A DNA stretch of 64,000 bases from Cryoendolithus antarcticus (lineage: Eukaryota; Ascomycota; Dothideomycetes; Cladosporiales; Cladosporiaceae). Every line of letters begins with the position of its first letter. The first letter of the stretch is position 1. Made by a program: the position numbers and the translations under genes. This document shows, in pieces, positions 51,617 to 62,054 of this stretch. The DNA lies in contig NAJO01000022.1 of NCBI GenBank assembly GCA_002077065.1, positions 124,001-188,000 of the forward strand, read 5' to 3'. The notes beneath the pieces are model-generated. The model searched no databases, was not told the origin of the DNA, and saw nothing but the letters and a program-made list of their open reading frames with translations.

Positions 51617-52666
51617 TCAGGTTTCCTCCCCTACTTTTCCCCAGTCCAACACATCGTCATCAAAGTCCCACACTGTCCCCGGCGCTTGGTGCGTGAACTG
51701 TCTACCTTCGATCTGCCAGACAAATGGCCTCGTAATACCAGGCCCGTGAGGCAAGTATTTGATCACGACCTGCGTGACGCCAGGCAGGTGAAGATGGAGC
51801 TCAGAGAGTTGCTCTCGAGCAACGCGGTAATCACGATCCCCGCTGTTCAGTTGTTGAGGCGATGACCCTAATGCCAACTCATGATAGCGATAGGCCATAG
51901 GATCGTGTATCTCCAGAGCTCGGACGCTTGTGAGGTGATGCAGAAGAATGGCAGTCGCATGAGCAATCGCGGGATCGTGGCATGAGCTTGCACCCCAATC
52001 GTCCCACACGCAAGCGAGTACGCCTCCGTGATTGATGGTGAGCTCTACGATAGACGTTAGTCTTGGGCCTGAACTCGATAGTATCGGCTCCACGAGTCTG
52101 GCTACATCCTCGACCATGTTGTCCAGATCGATATCTCTATCGCTCCAGTCCGTGCGCCTCTCGTTCCCGATAACAGCTGCGGCATTTTGCCACGCGAAGC
52201 CCTGAGCTTCGATGTTGATGCGCTTGCACGCGAGAAGTAGGGCGAGTCGAGGATGCGGATCAGCTAGCCTCGGATGCAAGGCTGCGCGGAAGGGTCGAAT
52301 GACCACATCGTTCCAGAGACCGTCAAAGACGAGCTCCCATATATAATTGCGGAGCTCTGGTGGAAGTGTGTGGAGTGGTGAGTCTCGCATCCCAGAGTCA
52401 CCCTCTAGAGGAGTCTGAAGCGTGCACACTTTGCTCTCGATTGTATCGACCTCCATAATGGGGCGTTTCTCGATCGCGGCGGCTGAAGATGAGGTGTTAG
52501 GTGGTAGCTGGCGGGTGATAAGCGGCAGAGATGAAGCGCTTGCGAAAGGTGAGATAGAGACGGGATCCACCCTGTAGCATAATGTTAAGATCTTGCGAGT
52601 CAGCGTGTGTCAAAAATGGACGAACCATGCAGTGAAGTCACGCGTTGAGGTGAAGTGAAGTGACAT
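51617..52666 (-). CDS. F-box-like protein (tandem paralogue 2), two exons
   Basis: Exon 1 (52626-52666) codes MSLHFTSTRDFTA and joins exon 2 (51617-52571) across a 54-nt intron (GTTCGT donor, CTTAACA branch, CAG acceptor); 331 residues. Without exon 1 the frame would begin only at an internal ATG (52456). The F-box-like segment is at about residues 78-105, with FAWQNAAAVIGNE following. It is similar to the paralogue at 50591 in the first 150 residues and then diverges, with a longer C-terminus (VTQVVIKYLPHGPGI). Confidence 0.75.
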
Positions 52667-52939
52667 AATGGCTTTGAATGAGGCCTGGAAGGACAGCAGG
52701 TATTCTCATGCGGCTAAGGGTATATTCAATGTCATTCTCAGCCACTTTACCTCCGTGATATCAAACCGTTGTCCATATGATCGCAGCATTTCCAAGGGCA
52801 AGCAGTTTCCACTGCAGGCGGCGATCTAGTCATGCTGTCCTACGCAGAGTAATCAACTGCTCCGATCAGTCCTCCATACGCTTTGCTGATCTGCACAGCC
52901 GCGTCAGTCAGGCCGCTCGTTCCTTGCATCACCTGAAGC

Positions 52940-55900
52940 CTACCAGTTGATTGGCTTAGCACTTTCCTTCGGTGGTGGTCCGCTGGTTTGCAACCCTCCG
53001 CTGTTCCACTCCGCCTTCGGCTGCAGCGCAGTTGCACCGGCCGCAACGATTCCAGGTACCATCTCCTGTACAGCAGCTTCCGCCTGCACTTGTCGTGTTC
53101 TGCTGCTTACAGTGGCCTGCTTGGAAGCCGGCGTCCCAGCATGTCCTTTACTTGTGTCAGCCCAGCCCCCATTCCCACCAGTCTGACCCTGACCGGTCTG
53201 TGCCCAGCCTGTGCCGTTCTTATTAGAGCGCGTGGAGTGGGCTTTGTTCTCACGCGCGGCCCCCCAGCCGGCATTGCTGACAGGTCCATCCTTGACAGGG
53301 CTCCAGCCGCACCCATTGCCGCCAGCCTGGGTGTTGCTTGGCTTGTTGTCACCACTCCAGATGTTATTAATTGGAGGTGCTGCGCCACTTTGTTGAGCAG
53401 CCCCTCCCCAGCCGCTTTGCACACTTGCAGCCCTAGACGTGGCCTTGTGTGTTGACGTAGGGGACTTCATGGCCATCAGCTGTTTGACCAGCTCTTCCTT
53501 CGGCATGGCTAGCAAAGTGCCTTTCTGCACTTCTTGCTCCACCCTGGCACAATCATTGTCGATACGGCGCCCGATGATATTCTCGAGTCGTTCGCGACTG
53601 CGGTACTTGAATGTGAAGACTGCGTATGGTTCATCCATCGTATCGATGTATGCAGGGCGGTAAGTCTTATGGACGTATTCTGCACCCCGGCCGACGTGCA
53701 CGCCGTGACTGGCATCGCGTTTGGCGTTTGCGGCAATGGTTGGCATTGGTGGAGCGGAGTATTGGTAGACCTCGCGGGCAGTCTCACGGCGTATCCCATG
53801 CCGATCGCTGGGGAAAACGGTGTCTTGCGGCTTCTGCCACTCTGTCCAGTATGGCTTGATGTACGAGCGAGGATCGTAGGTAGCGGCAGTTGCGACAGAG
53901 CCCATGCTGCGTGCTGCTTTGCTGGGATGCTGACTACCGGCAGACTTGCTATTCGACGTTGGTGCAGCATTGACAGCGCCCCACTCGTCGCCAGTACCAT
54001 CATTCTTGGTGCTGTTGCTAGCGCCCCAAGCTCCAGCGACACCAGCTGTGTTGTCCTGAGCTGCTGGTGCACCCCAGTCAGCATCACCACCCCCCGATTC
54101 CTGGCCACCGGTGCCACCCCAATCAGCAGCAGCGCCATTCTCATCTGGTTTGGGAGCGTCCAGCGTAGCTCCAGCCGTGGCGTCGGCATTGCCACTGGTT
54201 CCCCAGCCGCCATCGCCGTTGCCGTGGTTGCTTGCCGAACCGAAATGCTCGGGTGTTCTTGGGCCTTTCTGACTTCCTTGCACGGACGCAGGCCTGGAGC
54301 CGAAAACATCGGTGACAGGGCTTGGTAACGGAGCACACGGCTGCTGAGTATGACGATCCAATCCGCCTGGGGTTGCGTGGGCAACTCCGTTGGATCTCGC
54401 GATCAGCCCGTGCGCAGACTTGGTCGCAGATAGCAGCAGAGGCACGACTGGGCTGCCATCGGGAAATTCGCGACAGTTTCGGTAGTGATTAATCATCCCC
54501 GCAATCTGTGGAATCGTTAGCCAGCGCTTTCATCGTGAAGGTTGACTGTTACTCACGTGGGGCCATTGTGAAGGATGCAGATCTGTCACAAGGATATGGT
54601 CGAGGCAGATTATATACCTAGCAGCTGCAGCGAAGAACCCGCGGTCTATGTCGTGAGAGCTGAGTATGTTTGAAGGCATTGCACTGATCATGAGGATCTG
54701 ATAACCGGGATCGATTTTCTCATCGCTGACAGGTTGCCCGGGGAAGTAGTCGAATGCAGGTACCCCTGGCTGTACGTCCGTCCGTACTTGGCCAGGAGGA
54801 TCGTGTGTGCCAGCGGAAAACCCTTGAGGATGGGCAGGATCTTGAAAACGGTACACTGGGGGAGCAGCCTGTTGCTGCTGTTCCTGCTGGCCGAATGGCT
54901 GATCATAATGTGCAGCATCAGCTGGCGGAAATGCAACTCTCTGGCCGGAGCGTGTCTGTTGAACAGCTCGCGCAGGATAGTCCTGAACAGCCGTCGGCGC
55001 ATATTGTCTCGTCTGGTAGGCACTTTGACGTAGATGCTGTGGGTACCCTTGTGGTTGTGTAGCAGCGAAGGGCATCGGTCCACCGTGAAACGTGGGCTGT
55101 GGAGGCAGACTCGCTCCGCTGTCGATCAGTGCCTGAAGCCGCCTAGCCGGATCATCATATCGACCGCTTGGCGCATAGCCTTGAGGTCCATATTGCTGTG
55201 CACTAATGTTGAAAGGAGAAGGTGGTGCGGAATATCCGTGGAAGCCCTGCCTGTCGAGCGTAACTCCTGAGTCATGCTGCTTGCAATCCTCGGGAGTGTT
55301 GTCGACAGTCTGTACCTGACCTTGACCGTACCGCTGGTGGACGGACGAGCGATCGTCGTGACGTGAGCCGAGGTTACTGAATGACTTGATCAAACCTCCC
55401 CCTCCGATGGTGTCGTATTCGTATCCCGGTGGTGGTATTGGAAGTTCGTCGCATGCACCATCGAACAGACCTACCATCATGCCACCGAAACCAGCACTGG
55501 CTGCAGCAGCTGATGGTGCCTTAGCCACGCTCGGCGCTTTGGCAACGCTCTGTGTCTTAGCAGGCGCTGCGTAAGACGGCTGTCGCCTAGAGGTATCCGT
55601 CCTGGTCTCGTAATTGCATCGCAAGACTACGACTTCAATAGAGCCGATGTCACGCTCCTGAGTAGGCTTGACAGTTGGCGATTTATCAGCCTCGGCTGTG
55701 GCAGAGACGGTCAGCGAACCTCGCAGAAAGAGAGATCTATCGGTAAGACTCACCAAGCTTCAACGCCTGAAACATCCACTCTCGTCCGACAAAGCTGCTA
55801 TCGGCCATCTTCTCCTCCCTCTGCCTCACTCTGAAGTCTATGTCGTAGCTGTCCGTCTCGTTCACGCCCAGCACACCTGGGCAGCGCTTGTTGCGATTGC

Positions 55901-56111
55901 ACTGGTAAACCCCATCGATGAAGACGAACATGGCCATGCCAGAGGCAATCCAGCCGTGCGTGTGCATGTGAATACTGAATGGTATGTTGATTTCGGGCAC
56001 CGCTACGAAGCATTCCACGGCGCCATCGCGGAAGCGCTGATCGTACTCCTTCAGCTTGACATCGTTGTGTGCGAGCTCGAGAGAACAGGTGATCTGCTTG
56101 AGCTTGGGCAT
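52940..56111 (-). CDS. GW/WG-repeat-rich protein with a fungal N-terminal domain, three exons
   Basis: Exons 55754-56111, 54557-55695 and 52940-54505 (introns of 58 and 51 nt, GTGAGT donors, CTAAC branch in the second) give 1020 residues. Residues 1-165 form a folded fungal domain (AMFVFIDGVYQCNRN, DIDFRVRQREEK, FVGREW, IGSIEVVVLRC), similar to a DUF7918-type domain. A Gln/Pro-rich middle follows, then RYIICLDHILVTDLH joined to MINHYRNCREFPDG. The C-terminal half has two clusters of GW/WG pairs (about 596-690: GGWG, DWGG, DWGA, AWGA, EWGA; about 860-1000: GWGG, GWSP, GWGA, GWAQ, GWAD) around a conserved core (YWTEWQKPQDTVFP, EPYAVFTFKYRSRERL). Function unknown. Confidence 0.85.
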
Positions 56112-57676
56112 GTTGAGATGCCTCGGCTGGTTTCCTTCGGATTCTGTAGTCCTTCACGACGAAGTAAACAGTGCTTGCCCTATGTGCGTTGCCGGTGACC
56201 TTATACTCGCGCTACTGGCACTGTTAGTGACTTGATCAGCTTCCAAATGAGATCTAACACTGAGATAGGAGAGTGGCAGTGGTGTTGCTATGGTGTATGG
56301 TGAATATGTCGAAGTGAGGGAGTCGCTGACTTGAGAGGTGAGGTCGAAGAGTGAATCGAAGCCGGCAAGCGCGATCACGGAGTGAGCAGCTGCTGCCAGA
56401 TTTGATCATCAACACCACAACCAACGTGTGCAGCGGATTAGAAATCCAGTGGTGATACTTGCGTGTTACCAGACTTGTGGTTGCAAGAAGCACATCATGA
56501 CCGCTTACTGCTGGTATTCTCGTCTTCACATTGTCGCCGTGACAATAGCACATTAGCGCATATCACCACGTGACACCACGGATTAGGTGGGAGAGCACTC
56601 GGCCAGGTGATGATTTTATTGGAGCACGAATTGTGCCAACAGCTGATCATGGCCAGCTAGGGGTGAACTCCTCGTACTCAGCGCAGAGTATCTTGCCTTT
56701 TCCTATCGCACCGAGTATGCGCCCATATGTACATGCCATCCTGGCATATTACGATGATCGACACTCTGGTCTTGTAAGGCGCTGTCCCACCCATCGGGTC
56801 CCGGCTATACCCTTCAAACGCAAGCGCGCACGTGGAGCGACAACACTACGAGCTGTCCATCTTGCGCACGCTGCCTGTCTCTTGCCCCACACGCCATGCT
56901 GTCTTGCTCACAACAGTCCCAGAAAGACTTCGGCCAGACATCGCCAGACAATGCTCATAGGCACCATCCTGCGTCATTACGTCGCGGTCGGTCGTTCGAA
57001 GCTGCAGACAACCGCGAACACCTGCGCGTGGTGACCTGTAATCTAACCGTGGCGCGCCGCGATCGCTCAACCAAGGAGGTCCGTAGGCGGTGAATACAGA
57101 AGATCACTGGCTTTGGTGGTGTTCAGTAATGAGTGGGCAGCGGATGAACCACGTTCACGCGTGGACGTTCAAGGATGCCTATGATGCGGAAGTGGGGACT
57201 CGGGCGATTCAGATGCCGTGAGACAATTCAGGTGAGACTTGCAACTGCCGACAACCTCATGGCTGCAGATACCACACGTCTTGATCCTTCGCTCATTCAC
57301 CCCATCACGTATTGTCTCTGACAGACTTGACATTGTCCGTGATATATCTTCTCGCGACGCCCCACGAGTATCACCAGCACGACTGAGCTCGCGCTGATCT
57401 CGTGAAACAAGACCATGACTCTAAGCGAATTCGGTAGCCGCGGATTGAACGTGCCGGATAAACTGCCCTGAAGATCTTCCTTGGTGCATGAAGCGTGCAT
57501 CGCATAGCGGCATGGAAGATGCGGCGCGAAATGACGAGTGAGCGGAGCTGATATGATCCTCGCCATGGTGCCACTCAGGTTCTGCTGCAGATCAGCCAGG
57601 TTTATTGATATGTTTCGCTGTGTCTCTTTGACTTCTCATCCTTGAACCTTCCACGGAGACAGCTCCTACCGCAATC
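56112..57676. other. 1.56-kb region without a confident gene
   Basis: The longest empty stretch. A plus-strand frame at about 56570-57034 lacks an ATG at its start and has no domain character. No tRNA, repeat or transposon signal recognised. Confidence 0.4.
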
Positions 57677-58696
57677 ATGTTCTCAAGCATCGCAATCCTG
57701 TCTGGCTTCGTCTCGGTCACCTTGGCCTTGAACAAAGCTGCACTTCCCCTTCCGGTCACCGAGATCTTCCAATTCCCACGTGGCAGCTACATCGAGGCGC
57801 TTCAGTTCCGTCCAAATGGCAAGCTTCTCGGGAACCTCCTCGCGCCCGAAGCCTCAATCTACCAATTCGACGTCGTCGAGAAGAGCGCGCGCAAAGTCGT
57901 CTCCATTCCCAGCGTCAATGGACTCTATGGTCTGACCGAAGGCCTGCCTGACCAGTACTATGCCGCTGGAGGCAACTTCAGCCTCCGCGCCAGCACACGC
58001 CAGGCTGGCTCTTTCGGCATCTTTCACGTCAACTTGACGTCCTTCGACCACACTGGCCTAGCCACAGTGGAAGAAGTCTCGCACTTCGCCAACGCGACAC
58101 CGAACGGACTTTGGACTCTGAACGCCAAGACCGGGATCATTCTGGCCGCGGATGCCACGAACGGCGTGGTTTACCGCGTGAACGTCAACACTGGCGTGAA
58201 CGAGATCACCGTCTCGGACCCACTCATGAAGCCACCTGCCAACGCCTCGACATACCCAAGTCCCAACGGCATTGCAGTCCGTGACGGGTACTTGTACTTC
58301 ACCAACACTGGAGCTGGCACGTTCGGCCGCGTGCCAATCACCGCAGCAGGCGTTCAGACCGGACCAGCGCAGCTCGTTGCTGTCACTGCTGGTGGCAATC
58401 CAGGTGGCGATGATTGGACTTTCGATGCGGCTGGCAATGTCTTCCTTGGAGAGAACCCCAACAACTGGGTCAGCGTGCTGCCCAAGGGGAGCAAGACTCC
58501 GGTCATCATTGCTGGTGGACCGAACTCGACTGCAGTGCTTGGACCGAACACGGTGCGCTTTGGTGTCAGCAAGCTGGACAAAAGCCGTGGAGGCTTATAC
58601 ATTGGGACTAGCGGAGGTCTGCCGCAGTATCGCAGCGGTAATTTCACCAACGGCGGTGGAGTCTACAGGATTGATACGGCTGTCCTGGATCTTTGA
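57677..58696 (+). CDS. Secreted six-bladed beta-propeller protein (SMP-30/gluconolactonase-like)
   Basis: 339 residues, single exon. The signal peptide is FSSIAILSGFVSVTLA, with likely cleavage near residue 17. The body has the repeating strand pattern of the SMP-30/gluconolactonase fold: FRPNGKLLGNLL, ATPNGLWTLNAKTGIILAAD, PNGIAVRDGYLYFTNTG, GGDDWTFDAAGNVFLGENPN. Several N-x-S/T sites (NFSL, NLTS, NAST, NFTN) suit secretion. Related fungal proteins are called lactonase-like, but the metal-site residues cannot be verified by eye, so enzyme activity is not claimed. Confidence 0.82.
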   Translation: MFSSIAILSGFVSVTLALNKAALPLPVTEIFQFPRGSYIEALQFRPNGKLLGNLLAPEASIYQFDVVEKSARKVVSIPSVNGLYGLTEGLPDQYYAAGGNFSLRASTRQAGSFGIFHVNLTSFDHTGLATVEEVSHFANATPNGLWTLNAKTGIILAADATNGVVYRVNVNTGVNEITVSDPLMKPPANASTYPSPNGIAVRDGYLYFTNTGAGTFGRVPITAAGVQTGPAQLVAVTAGGNPGGDDWTFDAAGNVFLGENPNNWVSVLPKGSKTPVIIAGGPNSTAVLGPNTVRFGVSKLDKSRGGLYIGTSGGLPQYRSGNFTNGGGVYRIDTAVLDL

Positions 58697-59011
58697 GGTC
58701 GCCCATAGCTCCTGTATACGAACGAAAGGAGTAGCCGACGATGCACCACACCTAGAGTTGAAGCACTCCCGTCCAGTCTGCAGCAGCCAGCAACGTTACA
58801 CAGCATCTACATACCCCAGTGACACTCCACACACTCCACAAAATGACCTGTCGCTGCCTACAGCTGCCTTGAATCTCAATGTCATCTATGTAGAGGCTTG
58901 AGTGTATATAATGTGAGTGTTCTTTCAACATTGGGTCTCCTTTCATGTTGAATTCCTGCAACATTGTGCTATCCACTGCTTCAATTTTTCGTCCGACAGC
59001 CACTCTTCGCC
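58697..59011. other. Intergenic spacer
   Basis: About 315 bases before the RHLI tandem pair. No gene seen. Confidence 0.45.
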
Positions 59012-59749
59012 ATGGGGACGCGCCACCTCATCTGCATCTACCACAATGGCCGCTTCGTGCTAGCACAGTACGGTCAATGGGATGGCTAGTAAGTCCGCAT
59101 CACTGCAAAACTCTCAACATCGCATACTTGCTGAGACGACCCAAGCCCAGACGGCCGAGGCGTACGCATCCTCGCCTTCCTCGAAGTCCCAGGCAACGTC
59201 GCACTCCTCACCTCGAAAACATCAAACATCGAGCCTCTCACTGCAGCAGACGCAGACGACTACATCAAGGCCTGGCTACTCGAGAAGCCCGCCGCTCCGG
59301 CTGGGGGATTAACGCAGCCCTGTCCGCCTTCCCTCAGCCGCGATACCAGCGCTGAGATGCTGGACATCGTCGCTGGTTCCACGCTAGAGTGCAAGGTCCC
59401 GGCGTAGCTCGAACTGGACTTCGTAAAGGATGGTCTTCTCTGCGAGTGGGCTCATGTTGTTGATCTTGATCGAGAGGTGTTAGAAGTGTATTGCGGGGGT
59501 AGGAAATTGCACTATGAGGGTGATGTTTCCCATGTAAATGAAACGGGAAGATTGGACGAGGTTGAGGGGTCGGCGGTGACCTTGGTGGGGAGATGGGGAT
59601 TCGCTTCTCTGCCCGAGGAGACACGCTTCATCAGGGTCTGCAGGACTGGATTGGAACTGCCGGATGAGGAGGACGGGGAGAGTTTGGAGGACAATGGGGA
59701 CCGTACGGGCAGTGAAAGAGATGAGGATCATGAGGACGATGTCAACTAG
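59012..59749 (+). pseudogene. RHLI-family gene, copy 1, interrupted by an in-frame TAG
   Basis: Exon 1 (59012-59088) codes MGTRHLICIYHNGRFVLAQY and GQWDGY; a 57-nt intron (GTAAGT donor, AAG acceptor) leads to PDGRGVRILAFLEVPGN in exon 2 (from 59146). The frame meets TAG at 59405-59407, yet continues in the same frame for another 114 codons with family features intact (LCEWAHVVDLDREVLEVYCG) before the next stop at 59747-59749. The intron position and 77-nt exon 1 length match copy 2 exactly. The family (fungal RHLI...QYGQWDGYP proteins) has no known function. Either a recent nonsense mutation, a sequence error, or stop readthrough. Confidence 0.75.
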
Positions 59750-59927
59750 TATTTACCAACCGGAGATGAGTGGCGCAGTGCCTCTGCATGCAGGGTGTTA
59801 CGACATCTTGTGATTGCGCCAGCTACCGAGGGAAACCACGTTCCCAATCTCTCGATCTCCTATCCTCTCACAGAGTCAATACAGTTTGTTGAACATCACA
59901 GCACATCATCACCAGATCTCTTTCAAG

Positions 59928-60627
59928 ATGGGTACCCGCCACCTGATCTGCATCTACCACGGTGGCCGCTTCGTGCTCGTACAGTACGGACAACGGGACG
60001 GCTAGTGAGTATTTCCCTTCCTCCAAACGGCCCAGACTCATGTTCAATTATGGATGACTAACGCCACCCAGTCCCTCCGGTCAAGGCGTCAAGATCCTCG
60101 CCTTCCTCTCCAAGCCCCGCAACATAGCCCTTCTGGAGTCTAAACTCCCCAACCTCCCGCCCATTCCAGACGAAGACAATGAGGCGAACTCGCTCGAGTC
60201 GGCCAACCTCGAAAGCGACTGGAAGTCAGCGCACATGAAAGCTCCATATCCCATATTTGTGGACCCCACACTATTCTCGCTCAACCGCGACGCCGGCGCC
60301 AAGATCCTCGATCTGATTGTTGCTTCGACGTCCGACGACCGTTTGCCTGTAATCGTGCGACCTGGGGTTTGGGGGTGCGGGGGAGACGTCGTGTTCGCTT
60401 ATAACACCGACTTTGACAGCGAAGTTCTGGAAGTATATGGCGTGAGACGCAACCATGGGAGTGCAAGCGATGCGCTGGGCGAGTGGGGAAGGCTGGATGA
60501 ATTTAATGTGTACGGTGGCAGTTCGGAGATGGCGAAGTGGAAGCTTATGACTTGCCGACCGAGAGTAGGATGGCAAGATTGCGTCGACCCAGCTGGTAAT
60601 GGCTTGCTTGCAGGTAGCGGCAGGTGA
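59928..60627 (+). CDS. RHLI-family hypothetical protein, copy 2
   Basis: Exons 59928-60004 and 60072-60627 with a 67-nt intron (GTGAGT donor, CTAAC branch, CAG acceptor) give 210 residues. The N-terminus MGTRHLICIYHGGRFVLVQY and GYPSGQGVKILAFL is nearly identical to copy 1; the C-terminal half has SLNRDAGAKILDLIVAS and SEVLEVYGV. The gene starts 179 bases after copy 1 ends and is in the same orientation, a clear tandem duplication. Function unknown; the family is widespread in ascomycetes. Confidence 0.82.
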
Positions 60628-60826
60628 ATTACTGGACAGAAGATTGAACAAGACCGCCGAGTGTGAAGCATGTGACAGCTTCTCCTGCAACTCATGTTCA
60701 GAGCCTTGGAAGTGCACCTTCATCACTCTTCTCCTCAAGCACGTATTCGTGGAAAACCAAGTGTGCTACTCGCCTTAGCGAGCGCGGGGCTGCAGTGAGA
60801 AGATAATCAGGAGCATGTCGTATAGG

Positions 60827-61866
60827 TCAAGTGTCCAGCAGATCGTAGCGATGCAACAAACCCAACACCCTCTCATACGTCCACATCGTCACCGCACTCG
60901 CAGGTGCAGCTTTGACTAAGCTCACTGATAGCCCGCGATACAGTCCTCTGGCACCCTCGTGCTTCACGATCATTCCTAATGTCTTGATGACACCTCTCTC
61001 GTAGACAGGCATGCGCTGTCCGCCAACATACTTCGTGCGTGTCGGTCCTTGGACTTGTAGCCGCTTCCGCACAGTGTCCAGTGGAAAGACTGCGCTCTTC
61101 GCCAGGACTGAAGCCGTTACGCCCGCCACCGCATCGCCAGAACCGAATGGCAGTGCAGTATCGGCGAGTATAGGTTTCAGAGCTTCGTAAAGCGAGAAGA
61201 ACAAGCCCATGTACGGCACTATCTGGCCAATACCAGCGCCGAGTCCTCGAAAGAACCCGCTTGGTCCTTCGAGCTGAGTGATGGACCGTAGGCTGCTCAG
61301 TAGAGACGGATATACCCTTTCGGGTCCCTGAGCTGCGAAGCGCGTACGCAGCAAGTCCAGTGGGTATGTTGCCGTCGTGGCTGCAGTCCCTGCTGCAGCA
61401 CCAGCAACGAACGACATGGCTGTCCCAGGTATAGCTCTGCCATAGTCCCGCTGTACAGCATCGGACAATGTATTCAGACCCTGTGTTGTGGTGCGGTAGG
61501 CCCAGAACTGTACTGCTCCATAGCTCAGATATAGTCCTTCAGCCGGCACATTGCCTTTCCAGAACCCCGTGATGCCTTCATGTTGCAGTATATTCCGGGC
61601 GACCTGCAGCACACCCAGCGGCTTGCGAGATGGCGCGGGTGAGCTCAGCGGATCCGAGAGGGAGTGGTACTGCAGCTGCAGCCGGATCTTGAGTACATCG
61701 AGTGGCGCTATGCAGAACCGTGAGACTAGCCCAGCCGCTGCGCCGGCTACGATGACTTGGGATCGGGTGCCCTTGGAACTGTTAGTCGAGCTTGCCTGGG
61801 GCAGTTGAGGCATGAACACGGTGTCCGTACCTCATCGCGAAGTGGCGGAGGTGCGACAGACGACAT
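60827..61866 (-). CDS. tpc1: Mitochondrial thiamine pyrophosphate carrier Tpc1, two exons
   Basis: Exon 1 (61831-61866) codes [12 protein letters not shown] and joins exon 2 (60827-61771) across a 59-nt intron (GTACGG donor, GACTAAC branch, AAG acceptor), giving [17 protein letters not shown] as expected for the family; 326 residues. A start at the ATG 61813 is open but would lie inside this intron. Three mitochondrial-carrier repeats are seen: [19 protein letters not shown] and [10 protein letters not shown], each followed by a G-x-x-G-type element ([25 protein letters not shown]). Tpc1 imports thiamine pyrophosphate across the inner membrane. It is divergent from the downstream dioxygenase gene, 188 bases apart. 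Confidence 0.87.
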
Positions 61867-62054
61867 CCATCGGCCGGCAAGATGTCGATAACATTGACTA
61901 ACATATGAGCATGATGATCTGAGATTCACTGATATTCGGCAGTGCACGAAGCTGTCACGCTACGGTTCTCGGACTCGATCTCGGCTTACCGAGCTCTCTC
62001 GATCCGGACATCAACATTCCAATCAAGACCTCTGACCCTGACGGGCATGCTACT
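61867..62054. promoter_or_regulatory. Short bidirectional promoter between tpc1 and the dioxygenase gene
   Basis: Only 188 bases separate two divergent genes whose products are both mitochondrial. Co-regulation is plausible but unproven; no motif assigned. Confidence 0.45.

Noticed and set aside
53534..54328. 264-codon plus-strand frame opposite the GW-rich exon
   Set aside because: It is the antisense of GW/WG-coding sequence; composition is Cys/Trp-rich without domains, and the minus-strand gene is strongly supported by splicing and conserved motifs.
61772..61813. ATG at 61813 as the tpc1 start
   Set aside because: A 12-codon upstream exon gives the family N-terminus; this ATG then falls inside the intron.
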